Part shown: positions 1-10,893 of the stretch, piece by piece | How the letters are laid out: every line of letters starts with the position of its first letter | Position numbering within the stretch: position 1 is the stretch's first letter | Source: Toxorhynchites rutilus septentrionalis | Lineage: Eukaryota; Arthropoda; Insecta; Diptera; Culicidae | DNA: 64,000 bases | Assembly: GCF_029784135.1 (NCBI RefSeq) | Contig: NC_073745.1 | Location: 275,010,166-275,074,165, forward strand | Direction: 5' to 3' | Notes under the pieces: model-generated | The model's database searches: none | Seen by the model: only the letters and a program-made list of their open reading frames with translations | Told to the model about the DNA's origin: nothing | Translations under genes and position numbers: made by a program

Positions 1-799
1 TGCTTCAAATGGAAGCCGGATTAGACAATCTCCTGTCTGTATTGACTTTTTGGAGTACAATCCTTTTCCATTCTCATGAAAATCGGAAACTTTCAGCTCC
101 ATTTGGTTGTTCCATCCTAGTTTATGCAAAGATTGCATCAAATCTATGTGATCCAAACATTGTACAACTGCTTGCTTTCCTTTTTGTTCGCAGTGAGCAC
201 GTTTCCTTTGAGTCCTACCCATTCTAGGAAACTGAACGGACCCGTAAACAAATATTACGTAATCTGTCGAAAAGACCTTGGCTACTCAATTTTCGCTCGA
301 TGTTCGATACATGCCTTCAATATTCAGGAAAAAGAGATGAGTCCGTTCTGAAAGTAATAATGTTTAAGGAAGAAATGTCATGTTCGATCAGCTGGTATGA
401 TCCTAGTTCAATTTGTTTCCATCTCTCCTTCCGTTTCATTTGTGTGTACGTGCATTGTGATAGAAATATAGGGACATGAATTGTGTTTGATGAAAAAAAA
501 AACTCACTCGGGTTGAAATCAGAACACTTCCAGAAGCGGCAGGATGATAACCGATGAAGAATTTTTGCAAATGTTCTAAGCAAATTCTACTGGAGCGGCA
601 GCTCTGTTTTGATGTGATATGCAGCAGAGCAGCCATCTTTGGGTTTGACATCTGTTATGTATTTTGGCAGTTCAACGATAAGTTATCCAAGAGTTGCCAG
701 ATTCATTATGTAGACATGTACAGAAATTGTTGTTCGTAGCTCAACTAGGGGTGTCTATGGAATAGTCTGGTTTACGAAAATGACACGAGATTATTACTT
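1..799. other. No recognisable gene or element
   Basis: Only short overlapping reading frames below 90 codons are present on both strands, with no conserved motif, splice structure or repeat that I can identify. Confidence 0.5.
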
Positions 800-1465
800 A
801 GGGACCAAGGCGGTATACCTTATTATACTTATTATTATACTTATTATGTCAGAATTACTGTTCATGTCCGCATTGATGGCATTGAGCATAATGAATGAAA
901 ATTAAATTATCCGTTTCAAATTAGTATTCTATTTGAATGAGACCTGATAGAGATTACATTAACGAGTTTTAAATTATGCCCCTAATTAATGGCACATCAT
1001 TGTTGTGATTTGGTGACCGCTCCAAATTATTGTTTTCAATGCTGTTCTACAAGACGTGAAGGATGTTGCCGTGGGATTGGCAATTCAGCGATTGTGGGAG
1101 CTGTACTGGTGGGTATATGGAAGAGCCACTACCGGCGGGCTAGTGCCGTACTGCTCTAAGCTCCATTCGCTTTGGTCACATAAGTCGTTGGGCATCCATT
1201 GCGAATTAGTGAGCTCTATTACGCTGTTCATCCGTGGATATCCAGGCATGTTGTTTCCCGGCGACTGCTGCTTAAGCTGGAGATTAAACTGATCGTGCAG
1301 GGTATGGGACACTACAGCTGGTTCGGTTTAAACCGATCCAGCGTAGATAACTGTTGGTGTGGTGTGAAAACACTCAGTAGCATTAAAATTAGACCTGGTT
1401 TGGAAAAATAGTCGCTGTCATTTTTCATCACCTCCCGCATCTTCTATGCCTCGGATTCATACTGA
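800..1465 (+). repeat. Dispersed promoter-like repeat, copy 1
   Basis: This stretch matches 37240-37800 over most of its length by eye. Shared landmarks include CCAAGGCGGTATA (about 806), GCTGTTCTAC, TCAGCGATTGTGGGAGCT, GTGGGTATAT and TTTTTCATC. The related copy has a clean TATATAAAAG box; here it is degraded to TATATGGAAG. A TATA box inside a short dispersed repeat suggests a solo LTR or a small non-autonomous element, but clear terminal repeats were not found. It runs straight into the CCCGC-element fragment at about 1488. Confidence 0.5.
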
Positions 1466-1487
1466 CGAAAATGAATTACCTGTCAAT

Positions 1488-2293
1488 GTTCAAGCCGCTC
1501 TTCTTTCGAGTCATATGGTGAACGGGGATATATAGTACGAAGTGCTTGCCGGAGTTGGGAAGGTGATGTGGTCTTTATGCCGAACCTGGGATCAGCCCAT
1601 TATGCCAAAAAATCACTGGAGGATGGATCGGCTGGAGATAAATATTGTCGCGAAAACCACCAACCTTCCCTAAATTCCCCACCCCAATGGCCAAAATAGA
1701 GAGACAGACGACCACCAAAGCCACGAAAAGGTAAAATAACACGCCGATATACATATTTTCATCGGCCATGGTTCAGGTTCCGTCCAACTTCCGTAAGACC
1801 ACCCAGTGCTTCATTTACGATACTTCATCAAACAACTCTGCCTCTTCCTGTCGAGTATACACTAGTTCTTCCGGCTTATACAAAACGTTAGGCCCTGACC
1901 GAGCTAGGGGACCAAAGATGAACTTCTCGTCTGACTCACGTTGGTCCCTGCGGATCAATAGGGGACTTTTATAAAAATCATTTTCCAATTCTGTTGCTGT
2001 CGCTTCCAGTTGACATTCTCTAAACAAAAAGCCCAATGTCGGTGCGATGAAACCAGCTCAACGTATTAATCTTTGGATGCATTAGAAGCGCTCTTGAACT
2101 GTCTGCAAAATTAAAGTTTTTCTTGAGGTTCATCCATTCAACATGATCAAGTTGTGATATTGATATATAATATATTGATATCGCGGAACATTTTCATTTC
2201 TTTTGCCAAATGCGGGACGTTTCGCGGGACGGAATCTTACGCGGGACATTTTGTTGAAATGCGGGACTGTCCCGCGTAACGTTTGATCAGTTT
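1488..2293 (+). mobile_element. Truncated CCCGC-ended DD37E-type transposon relic
   Basis: The segment is colinear with 46970-47793 and, inverted, with 18558-20640. It carries the 3' half of a broken IS630/Tc1-type transposase (PNLGSAHYAKK near 1580, where relatives have PDLASCHY) and ends in alternating CCCGC/GCGGG motifs at 2215-2280. The 5' half is missing. Several stops and frameshifts are visible. It preserves the sequence GGGACTTTTATAAAAATC (about 1962-1980), which is the empty-site version of the position where another element entered the copy at 18.6-22.8 kb. Confidence 0.7.
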
Positions 2294-3296
2294 ACAATAA
2301 AAAATAAACTTCAGCTAAATGACACATACTGATTTTCAGAGGCAAATAATGACTCTTCAATTTGAATATAGTTGCAAGATGGTCTAGTGCTCATTACGTC
2401 AACTTTTTTAAATCCCTTAAAACTTAATAAATCCCCCTTAGGATTCAAGTGTAGTGTGTGATGAACGTTGAAAAGCTTGGGCATAGATTGATTGACAAAC
2501 TCTCGGTTGACTGGAAGATCCTTCGGTCTACTGGACCACCATTACGCCTAAGCGTAAAGCCGGGTTCAGACGGTGCGAGTAAGTATACGAGTCGGTCTAG
2601 TCAGTTACTGCAGTGCAGCTACTCACACCGTGTGAACACATCATGCCAGTTATTGTCATGTGTGATCCGGCGTGCGAGCTACTTCAAAGTTTTTTGAATT
2701 TACTCGCACTTGCATGCTTCACAACGTCAAAAACAGAATTTAGCGTTCGAATCAGTGATGCCAAATGTAATGAAATGTCTCTATTTTTAAGATATTTGAA
2801 AATATGTGAAGATATTTATAGACTTGAAAATTATTGGAAAAACAAATAAAACCCTCATAGTTTCTAAACGAAATAATTGTTATTTCGTTTTGCACGCTGG
2901 CGGGGCACGCTTTCTTTTTGAGATAGTTTTCTTGAGAATCTCTAATATAGAATCATTATCAGATCACAACTTACAAAAAAAAGTATTGTTCTAAGAAACA
3001 GAATACATATTCGATTTAAAAAAGTACATTTTCATTCATTATTAAAATTTTTGAAGCGTATCTATTGCACCTGCAAATCGACTATCATTTTCATTTCACA
3101 AAATAAATAAAATTAAAAAGACGGGTGGGTAATGTCGGGGACATAACCGGAGTGACGTAGGACTATACAAAGGGGACAGCTTTTGTTAAATATATATTTT
3201 AAATATATTGTTTTATTTTCTTCACCTACGTGAATACCTACCTATCTACCTGAAAAATGGATTAGTTTACTGTTTACTCTTTATGAATATGTTGAT

Positions 3297-3312
3297 GGTT
3301 CTGAAAAGAACC
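3297..3312 (-). terminator. Histone mRNA 3' stem-loop, perfect, orphan
   Basis: On the minus strand this reads GGTTCTTTTCAGAACC, a perfect 6-bp stem with the canonical TTTC loop, followed by ATC. This is the replication-dependent histone 3'-end processing signal. It lies just outside the left edge of the repeat array and no histone coding sequence is recognisable directly upstream of it on the minus strand, so it is probably what remains of an earlier unit. Confidence 0.75.
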
Positions 3313-3887
3313 TTTGGTGTTGTGTTTTTGTTATCACTCGATATTCCCATCTTGTTCGGCTAAACCTTCCTGTTTGGCGATTTGTTGTCACTCGCCACAG
3401 CTTTCACAGTTGGAAAATTTCTTCCCATCCAGCTTGTGACATATTTTACAGTAAATTACATTCAATGGCACGTCGCATTACCACCACTCAGTGCCGGATT
3501 GGAGGTAATTTTAACCTGTAATTGAACATTTGCGATGACAGTGGTACAGTGTCGACTTTCAATGTGGGGTCATAATTTGGATCTCTATGTTTACAAAAAT
3601 GTCCAACTAAATAAGTCGCATTACATGTCCGTCCAATTAGCTAAATGTCGAACTAATTGTAGATTACTGTACTTTAAATCTGGAAACAATTTAAGAATTG
3701 GTGAAAATTGAATAATCAGGAAAGTCCCCAACTATCAATAAGCTCAGAACAACTGCCAAATTCACATACTCATCAAATCCTGGCAAACAAATTATGAAAA
3801 CATCAATTTGTGTTTTATTATTATTTTGGATAATGTTTTAGAAAGCATTGAACTTTATTTCCTAAACTCTTTTTTGGAAGGTTTAAT

Positions 3888-4363
3888 GGCTCTGAAAAGC
3901 GCCTTGTTTTATGGAATGGTTCCAATTTAGAAAACTTAGTACTCGTGGTTTTGAAAAAAACCATTTCGAACGCCCTCGATGCCGCCTTGTTCTGGATTTG
4001 CCACCAAAGCAGTTTGTATAAACAAACTTTTTTCTTCTGCTACCTGATGCCGTTTTGCGATTGCGTTTGCCACTCGCCATTCGCTGCAACTGCCTGTTGT
4101 CTTGATGTCCACCGAACCGAATGTGTTATGTTCCGAATGCAGGTTTTCTTATCGTCGCGAGCAGCTTTGCCAGCTAACTCGATCACTCCGGCGGCCGAAA
4201 CTATATAACGCCGGCTAGATGGACTGGTACACAAGTACTAACGCGCTCGACCTAGCTACCTTTTCCGGTGCAATTGGCGGATACACCTACGGGAAATTGC
4301 AGACCACCACGGTTCGAGCGGGATTTTGCCTTTCCCTTCTCTTTTCCTCCTTTGTTGAGTACA
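3888..4363 (-). pseudogene. Histone H2A pseudogene, unit 1
   Basis: Read on the minus strand from about 4356, the frame gives KGGKEKGKAKSRSNRGGLQF and then PVG, matching the H2A N-terminal tail and start of the alpha-1 helix. A stop then replaces Tyr in the KGNYAERVGAG segment (here KGS-stop-VERV). VPVHLAGVI follows, then a frameshift, then VIELAGKAARDDKKTCI in the next frame (H2A has VLELAGNAARDNKKTRI). The acidic-patch and C-terminal part is badly degraded (EEKSLF, NPEQGG). The start codon is lost. A histone stem-loop with one mismatch lies at 3888-3903 (GGCGCTTTTCAGAGCC on the minus strand). A TATA box (TATAAAA, 4443-4437) lies about 80 bp upstream. H2A identity is secure; a function is excluded by the stop and the frameshift. 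Confidence 0.9.
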
Positions 4364-4603
4364 CGATGCCGATGCCGTACAACCACACGGGTTTACGGTT
4401 TAAAGGAAAATAAGATATTTTTTTGGGGTCCGCGTGTTTTATACTCTAGCGGTACACACTCACAGGATAGAGACAAATCGGCAGACTCAGCCAAAGGGGC
4501 GGGTCCAACGAGACGAACGAATGAGCGTTAAAAGGGAGCGATGGCAAAAAAATACATTCATTACGATTTGTTCGCTCGTTGGATTCACATACAGACTAAA
4601 AAG

Positions 4604-4619
4604 GGTCCTTTTCAGGATC
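4604..4619 (+). terminator. Plus-strand histone stem-loop in each repeat unit
   Basis: GGTCCTTTTCAGGATC forms a 6-bp stem with one G-T pair and a TTTC loop, followed by ACAA, as in histone pre-mRNAs. Identical copies occur at 5923-5938, 7241-7256 and 8559-8574. It faces opposite to the H2A pseudogene. In insect histone clusters H2A and H2B are divergently transcribed, so this is likely the 3' end of an H2B whose body has been deleted. A short AAATACATTCATTACGA stretch just upstream may be the last trace of the H2B C-terminus, but that is weak. Confidence 0.7.
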
Positions 4620-5205
4620 ACAAAAAGTCTAAAGAGTTTATTGTTTTGTTATCACTCGATATCCCCATCTTGTTCGGCTAAACCTTCCTGTTTAGCGATT
4701 TGTTGTCACTCGCCACAGCTTTCACAGTTGGAAAATTTCTTCCCATCCAGCTTGTGACATATTTTACAGTAAATTACATTCAATGGCACGTCGCATTACC
4801 ACCACTCAGTGCCGGATTGGAGGTAATTTTAACCTGTAATTGAACATTTGCGATGACAGTGGTACAGTGTCGACTTTCAATGTGGGGTCATAATTTGGAT
4901 CTCTATGTTTACAAAAATGTCCAACTAAATAAGTCGCATTACATGTCCGTCCAATTAGCTAAATGTCGAACTAATTGTAGATTACTGTACTTTAAATCTG
5001 GAAACAATTTAAGAATTGGTGAAAATTGAATAATCAGGAAAGTCCCCAACTATCAATAAGCTCAGAACAACTGCCAAATTCACATACTCATCAAATCCTG
5101 GCAAACAAATTATGAAAACATCAATTTGTGTTTTATTATTATTTTGGATAATGTTTTAGAAAGCATTGAACTTTATTTCCTAAACTCTTTTTTGGAAGGT
5201 TTAAT

Positions 5206-5682
5206 GGCTCTGAAAAGCGCCTTGTTTTATGGAATGGTTCCAATTTAGAAAACTTAGTACTCGTGGTTTTGAAAAAAAACCATTTCGAACGCCCTCGATG
5301 CCGCCTTGTTCTGGATTTGCCACCAAAGCAGTTTGTATAAACAAACTTTTTTCTTCTGCTACCTGATGCCGTTTTGCGATTGCGTTTGCCACTCGCCATT
5401 CGCTGCAACTGCCTGTTGTCTTGATGTCCACCGAACCGAATGTGTTATGTTCCGAATGCAGGTTTTCTTATCGTCGCGAGCAGCTTTGCCAGCTAACTCG
5501 ATCACTCCGGCGGCCGAAACTATATAACGCCGGCTAGATGGACTGGTACACAAGTACTAACGCGCTCGACCTAGCTACCTTTTCCGGTGCAATTGGCGGA
5601 TACACCTACGGGAAATTGCAGACCACCACGGTTCGAGCGGGATTTTGCCTTTCCCTTCTCTTTTCCTCCTTTGTTGAGTACA
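5206..5682 (-). pseudogene. Histone H2A pseudogene, unit 2
   Basis: Same lesions as unit 1: no start codon, stop in the KGNYAERV segment, frameshift before VIELAGKAARDDKK. It differs by one additional A in the A-run near 5271, in the degraded C-terminal part. The stem-loop is at 5206-5221 and the TATA box at 5762-5756. Confidence 0.9.
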
Positions 5683-6524
5683 CGATGCCGATGCCGTACA
5701 ACCACACGGGTTTACGGTTTAAAGGAAAATAAGATATTTTTTTGGGGTCCGCGTGTTTTATACTCTAGCGGTACACACTCACAGGATAGAGACAAATCGG
5801 CAGACTCAGCCAAAGGGGCGGGTCCAACGAGACGAACGAATGAGCGTTAAAAGGGAGCGATGGCAAAAAAATACATTCATTACGATTTGTTCGCTCGTTG
5901 GATTCACATACAGACTAAAAAGGGTCCTTTTCAGGATCACAAAAAGTCTAAAGAGTTTATTGTTTTGTTATCACTCGATATCCCCATCTTGTTCGGCTAA
6001 ACCTTCCTGTTTAGCGATTTGTTGTCACTCGCCACAGCTTTCACAGTTGGAAAATTTCTTCCCATCCAGCTTGTGACATATTTTACAGTAAATTACATTC
6101 AATGGCACGTCGCATTACCACCACTCAGTGCCGGATTGGAGGTAATTTTAACCTGTAATTGAACATTTGCGATGACAGTGGTACAGTGTCGACTTTCAAT
6201 GTGGGGTCATAATTTGGATCTCTATGTTTACAAAAATGTCCAACTAAATAAGTCGCATTACATGTCCGTCCAATTAGCTAAATGTCGAACTAATTGTAGA
6301 TTACTGTACTTTAAATCTGGAAACAATTTAAGAATTGGTGAAAATTGAATAATCAGGAAAGTCCCCAACTATCAATAAGCTCAGAACAACTGCCAAATTC
6401 ACATACTCATCAAATCCTGGCAAACAAATTATGAAAACATCAATTTGTGTTTTATTATTATTTTGGATAATGTTTTAGAAAGCATTGAACTTTATTTCCT
6501 AAACTCTTTTTTGGAAGGTTTAAT

Positions 6525-7000
6525 GGCTCTGAAAAGCGCCTTGTTTTATGGAATGGTTCCAATTTAGAAAACTTAGTACTCGTGGTTTTGAAAAAAACCA
6601 TTTCGAACGCCCTCGATGCCGCCTTGTTCTGGATTTGCCACCAAAGCAGTTTGTATAAACAAACTTTTTTCTTCTGCTACCTGATGCCGTTTTGCGATTG
6701 CGTTTGCCACTCGCCATTCGCTGCAACTGCCTGTTGTCTTGATGTCCACCGAACCGAATGTGTTATGTTCCGAATGCAGGTTTTCTTATCGTCGCGAGCA
6801 GCTTTGCCAGCTAACTCGATCACTCCGGCGGCCGAAACTATATAACGCCGGCTAGATGGACTGGTACACAAGTACTAACGCGCTCGACCTAGCTACCTTT
6901 TCCGGTGCAATTGGCGGATACACCTACGGGAAATTGCAGACCACCACGGTTCGAGCGGGATTTTGCCTTTCCCTTCTCTTTTCCTCCTTTGTTGAGTACA
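6525..7000 (-). pseudogene. Histone H2A pseudogene, unit 3
   Basis: The sequence agrees with unit 1 across the H2A region as far as I can read it, including the stop and frameshift. The stem-loop is at 6525-6540 and the TATA box at 7080-7074. Confidence 0.9.
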
Positions 7001-7842
7001 CGATGCCGATGCCGTACAACCACACGGGTTTACGGTTTAAAGGAAAATAAGATATTTTTTTGGGGTCCGCGTGTTTTATACTCTAGCGGTACACACTCAC
7101 AGGATAGAGACAAATCGGCAGACTCAGCCAAAGGGGCGGGTCCAACGAGACGAACGAATGAGCGTTAAAAGGGAGCGATGGCAAAAAAATACATTCATTA
7201 CGATTTGTTCGCTCGTTGGATTCACATACAGACTAAAAAGGGTCCTTTTCAGGATCACAAAAAGTCTAAAGAGTTTATTGTTTTGTTATCACTCGATATC
7301 CCCATCTTGTTCGGCTAAACCTTCCTGTTTAGCGATTTGTTGTCACTCGCCACAGCTTTCACAGTTGGAAAATTTCTTCCCATCCAGCTTGTGACATATT
7401 TTACAGTAAATTACATTCAATGGCACGTCGCATTACCACCACTCAGTGCCGGATTGGAGGTAATTTTAACCTGTAATTGAACATTTGCGATGACAGTGGT
7501 ACAGTGTCGACTTTCAATGTGGGGTCATAATTTGGATCTCTATGTTTACAAAAATGTCCAACTAAATAAGTCGCATTACATGTCCGTCCAATTAGCTAAA
7601 TGTCGAACTAATTGTAGATTACTGTACTTTAAATCTGGAAACAATTTAAGAATTGGTGAAAATTGAATAATCAGGAAAGTCCCCAACTATCAATAAGCTC
7701 AGAACAACTGCCAAATTCACATACTCATCAAATCCTGGCAAACAAATTATGAAAACATCAATTTGTGTTTTATTATTATTTTGGATAATGTTTTAGAAAG
7801 CATTGAACTTTATTTCCTAAACTCTTTTTTGGAAGGTTTAAT

Positions 7843-8318
7843 GGCTCTGAAAAGCGCCTTGTTTTATGGAATGGTTCCAATTTAGAAAACTTAGTACTCG
7901 TGGTTTTGAAAAAAACCATTTCGAACGCCCTCGATGCCGCCTTGTTCTGGATTTGCCACCAAAGCAGTTTGTATAAACAAACTTTTTTCTTCTGCTACCT
8001 GATGCCGTTTTGCGATTGCGTTTGCCACTCGCCATTCGCTGCAACTGCCTGTTGTCTTGATGTCCACCGAACCGAATGTGTTATGTTCCGAATGCAGGTT
8101 TTCTTATCGTCGCGAGCAGCTTTGCCAGCTAACTCGATCACTCCGGCGGCCGAAACTATATAACGCCGGCTAGATGGACTGGTACACAAGTACTAACGCG
8201 CTCGACCTAGCTACCTTTTCCGGTGCAATTGGCGGATACACCTACGGGAAATTGCAGACCACCACGGTTCGAGCGGGATTTTGCCTTTCCCTTCTCTTTT
8301 CCTCCTTTGTTGAGTACA
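7843..8318 (-). pseudogene. Histone H2A pseudogene, unit 4
   Basis: Matches units 1 and 3 across the H2A region with the same inactivating changes. The stem-loop is at 7843-7858 and the TATA box at 8398-8392. A unit-specific G to C change sits upstream of the gene near 8491. Confidence 0.9.
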
Positions 8319-9160
8319 CGATGCCGATGCCGTACAACCACACGGGTTTACGGTTTAAAGGAAAATAAGATATTTTTTTGGGGTCCGCGTGTTTTATACT
8401 CTAGCGGTACACACTCACAGGATAGAGACAAATCGGCAGACTCAGCCAAAGGGGCGGGTCCAACGAGACGAACGAATGAGCGTTAAAAGGCAGCGATGGC
8501 AAAAAAATACATTCATTACGATTTGTTCGCTCGTTGGATTCACATACAGACTAAAAAGGGTCCTTTTCAGGATCACAAAAAGTCTAAAGAGTTTATTGTT
8601 TTGTTATCACTCGATATCCCCATCTTGTTCGGCTAAACCTTCCTGTTTAGCGATTTGTTGTCACTCGCCACAGCTTTCACAGTTGGAAAATTTCTTCCCA
8701 TCCAGCTTGTGACATATTTTACAGTAAATTACATTCAATGACACGTCGCATTACCACTACTCAGTGTCGGATTGGAGGTAATTTTAACCTGTAATTGAAC
8801 ATTTGCGATGACAGTGGTACAGTGTCGACTTTCAATGTGGGATCATAATTTGGATCTCTATGTTTACAAAAATGTCCAACTAAATAAGTCACATTACATG
8901 TCCGTCCAATTAGCTAAATGTCGAACTAATTGTAGATTACTGTACTTTCAATCTCGAAACAATTTAAGAATTGGTGAAAATTGAATAATCAGGAAAGTCC
9001 CCAACTATCAATAAGCTCAGAACAACTGCCAAATTCACATACTCATCAGATCCTGGCAAACAAATTATGAAAACATCAATTTGTGTTTTATTATTATTTT
9101 GGATAATGTTTTAGAAAGCATTGAACTTTATTTCCTAAACTCTTTTTTGGAAGGTTTAAT

Positions 9161-9639
9161 GGCCCTGAAAAGCGCCTTGTTTTATGGAATGGTTCCAATT
9201 TAGAAAACTTAGTACTCGTGGTTTTGAAAAAAACCATTTCGAACGCCCTCGATGCCGCCTTGTTCTGGATTTGCCGCCAAAGCAGTTTGTATAAAGAACA
9301 AACTTTTTTCTTCTGTTACCTGATGCCGTTTTGCGATTGCGTTTGCCACTCGCCACTCGCTGCAACTGCCTGTTGTCTTGATGTTCACCGAACCGAATGT
9401 GTTCTGTTCCGAATGCAGGTTTTCTTATCGTCGCGAACAGCTTTGCCAGCTAACTCGATCACTTCGGCGGCCGAAGCTATATAACGCCGGCTAGGTGGAC
9501 TGGTACACTGGTACTAACGCGCTCGGCCTAGCTACCCTTGCGGGGAACTCCAGATCAACACGAGCGGGAACTCCAGATCAAGGTTCGAGCGGGATTTTGC
9601 CTTTCCCTTCACTTTTCCTCCTTTGCCATATCCAACCAT
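9161..9639 (-). pseudogene. Histone H2A pseudogene, unit 5 (divergent, keeps start codon)
   Basis: This copy retains an ATG at 9639 and a cleaner tail, MVGYGKGGKVKGKAKSRSN (H2A begins MSGRGKGGKVKGKAKSRSN). After Asn the frame is derailed by a small rearrangement in which a GATCTGGAGTTCCC block appears twice (9546-9585), replacing the first helix. It reads to a stop at about 9532. Downstream parts resemble the other units, with extra substitutions and a 3-bp insertion near 9295. The stem-loop at 9161-9176 reads GGCGCTTTTCAGGGCC on the minus strand. Upstream sequence differs from the other units and has no TATA box that I can see. It is the least decayed N-terminus and may be the founder-like copy. 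Confidence 0.85.
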
Positions 9640-10157
9640 GGCTGCTTGTGTTGGTTTGTTGATGTGAGGTGATGCGAAACGATGTGGTGTACGGTTCGGA
9701 TGAGAATGATCGTTACGGCAGCGGAGAGGGGATTTTGAAGCTGACTGGCTGGCTCGAGAATTACGCATGTGTGAGACTGCGACCAATGTTTCCCTCATTT
9801 TTTTCTTTTTCCTTTCCAATCGTGCTTCATTCTATTTCGCTGCTGCTCTGGTTGCCCGTTTTGGTCGGTACGATTTGAGGAGCACAAAATGGACCAATCA
9901 AAAATGGGCACATAGTGTATTTGGACAATGGTTGATATTTCACAATTATTCAATTATTTATCTCAAGAAAAATGAAATGTTATTCGTTATGATAGATGCG
10001 TAGATATATTTCCTATCAATTGATGCAAAAACCTTTGCGATCTATTGAGAAATGCTCGAGTTATAAGCGTTCCAAATCTTGCATTTTTTCCTACTTGTTC
10101 AGTGCCTAGATTTCCATTTCACCCCCTATATCTTCCGGTTAGACGTAGTCCTACGTC

Positions 10158-10870
10158 AAAAAAAAATCTTTTAGACTACCATTTATAACATCACATCCTT
10201 TCGGAATTATCTGAGCTATGGATGTTTTCGAGATTCTAAAAAATATCGACAACAATCCCAACGATATTCCAAAACAAAGGCACATCAATGTCATTTCTAA
10301 TTTAACTCTTGCAGGTACAGCATCCCTCATGACTGTATCTTGGCGTTGTATTCGTGGAGCAATTAAATCCAACAGTTTTTTCACTTGTTCAGGTGTTATT
10401 ACCAACACTGCTCTGTAATCTCGGGGATCCTCATCGTAGAGTTCCTTCAATATTGTATTTGTTGCTCCTTTTCTTTGCATCTAATTCCTGGCCCGAATCC
10501 TTTTCTCTTTCTGCTTTTTCGGATAGTACCTTCAGTTCAAAGAAATTCAGCACAAAGTATGTATTTTTAAACACGATCAGCGTTTGTTTTGCTATAAAAT
10601 TGTGTGATGATACATTCAACTGAAAACCTAAGATGAAAACTGCCAATAAAGAAGTCGATTTTGGACCAATCATTTGACAAATTCGGACCTGATTGCTGTT
10701 TCTGACTGTTTGATGGACATTTGAAAAGTCGCCTGGCATCCCTGGTAAACCCGTGCCGTAGTATCTAGTTTCTCGCCAGCAGCTCACACTGTGTGAACGG
10801 ACAAGGCGAGTCAACCAATTGTCAAGCGAGTCCACCGGGTCAGTAGCTGCTCATTGTCAAGTCAGCTACT
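10158..10870 (-). pseudogene. Harbinger transposase, N-terminal remnant
   Basis: The minus-strand frame from about 10480 begins GATNTILKELYDEDPRDYR, the N-terminal signature of HARBI1-like transposases. It continues with a helical segment (TPEQVKKLLDLIAPRIQRQD, then RISKTSIAQIIPKGCDVI) and breaks off at KDFF where copy A of the Helentron-like element inserted (10157/10158). Upstream to 10835 the frame is not convincingly coding. The catalytic DDE domain is absent on this side. Confidence 0.75.
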
Positions 10871-10893
10871 AGCAACGTATAAATGGGCCTTAA

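Larger units (their letters stand above)
3331..9637. repeat. Tandem array of a 1318-bp histone H2A pseudogene unit, 4 full plus 1 partial copies
   Basis: Unit starts, set at TTATCACTCG, fall at 3331, 4649, 5968, 7286 and 8604, giving periods of 1318, 1319, 1318 and 1318. Units 1-4 are almost identical. I see one extra A in unit 2 (a run of eight A near 5271) and isolated substitutions, such as G to C in unit 4 near 8491. Unit 5 diverges more from about 8740 onward and loses similarity after its H2A start codon. Each full unit holds, left to right, a spacer, an H2A pseudogene (minus), a minus-strand TATA box, about 160 bp, and a plus-strand histone stem-loop. Short reading frames repeated in every unit are by-products, not genes. 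Confidence 0.95.
3122..10157 (+). mobile_element. Helentron/HINE-like element, copy A (carries H2A array)
   Basis: The left end is GGGTGGGTAATGTC followed by ACATAACCGG and the motif TGACGTAGGACTA (3153-3165). The right end carries the same motif inverted, TAGTCCTACGTCA (10146-10158), within the palindrome GACGTAG-TC-CTACGTC (10142-10157). The right 250 bp match copy C, and both ends match copy B more loosely. The target is oligo-A/T inside the Harbinger transposase frame (minus-strand coding for K-D-F). Subterminal inverted repeats, a 3' palindrome, a tandem-repeat core and insertion in oligo-T without obvious terminal inverted repeats are the hallmarks of Helentron/HINE (DINE-1-like) elements. 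No Rep/helicase is present, so it is non-autonomous. The family assignment is inferred. Confidence 0.6.
2558..10890 (-). mobile_element. PIF/Harbinger transposon, interrupted
   Basis: The termini are imperfect inverted repeats: AGCCGGGTTCAGACGG at 2558 and, on the minus strand from 10890, AGGCCCATTTATACG. Both continue into TGCNAGTA and a TCACACNGTGTGAAC block. Each end is flanked by TAA (2555-2557 and 10891-10893), the 3-bp TWA duplication typical of PIF/Harbinger. After subtracting the inserted 7-kb element (3122-10157) the Harbinger itself is only about 1.3 kb, so it was internally deleted. Its transposase remnant reads on the minus strand from 10870 to 10158. A GAID-like tetrapeptide on the other side of the insertion (minus strand near 3060) may be the catalytic-domain start. 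Confidence 0.7.

Noticed and set aside
3883..9484. Families of identical 60-107-codon frames repeated every 1318 bp
   Set aside because: They arise because the pseudogene unit is repeated; none preserves the H2A frame and none has independent coding features.
3331..9637. Regular repeats as a possible CRISPR array
   Set aside because: Unit length 1318 bp, no short repeat/unique spacer pattern, and a eukaryotic context.
9532..9819. A 95-codon protein ending in H2A-like sequence
   Set aside because: The upstream part of that frame is non-coding promoter-side sequence; the H2A part starts at the internal Met at 9639.
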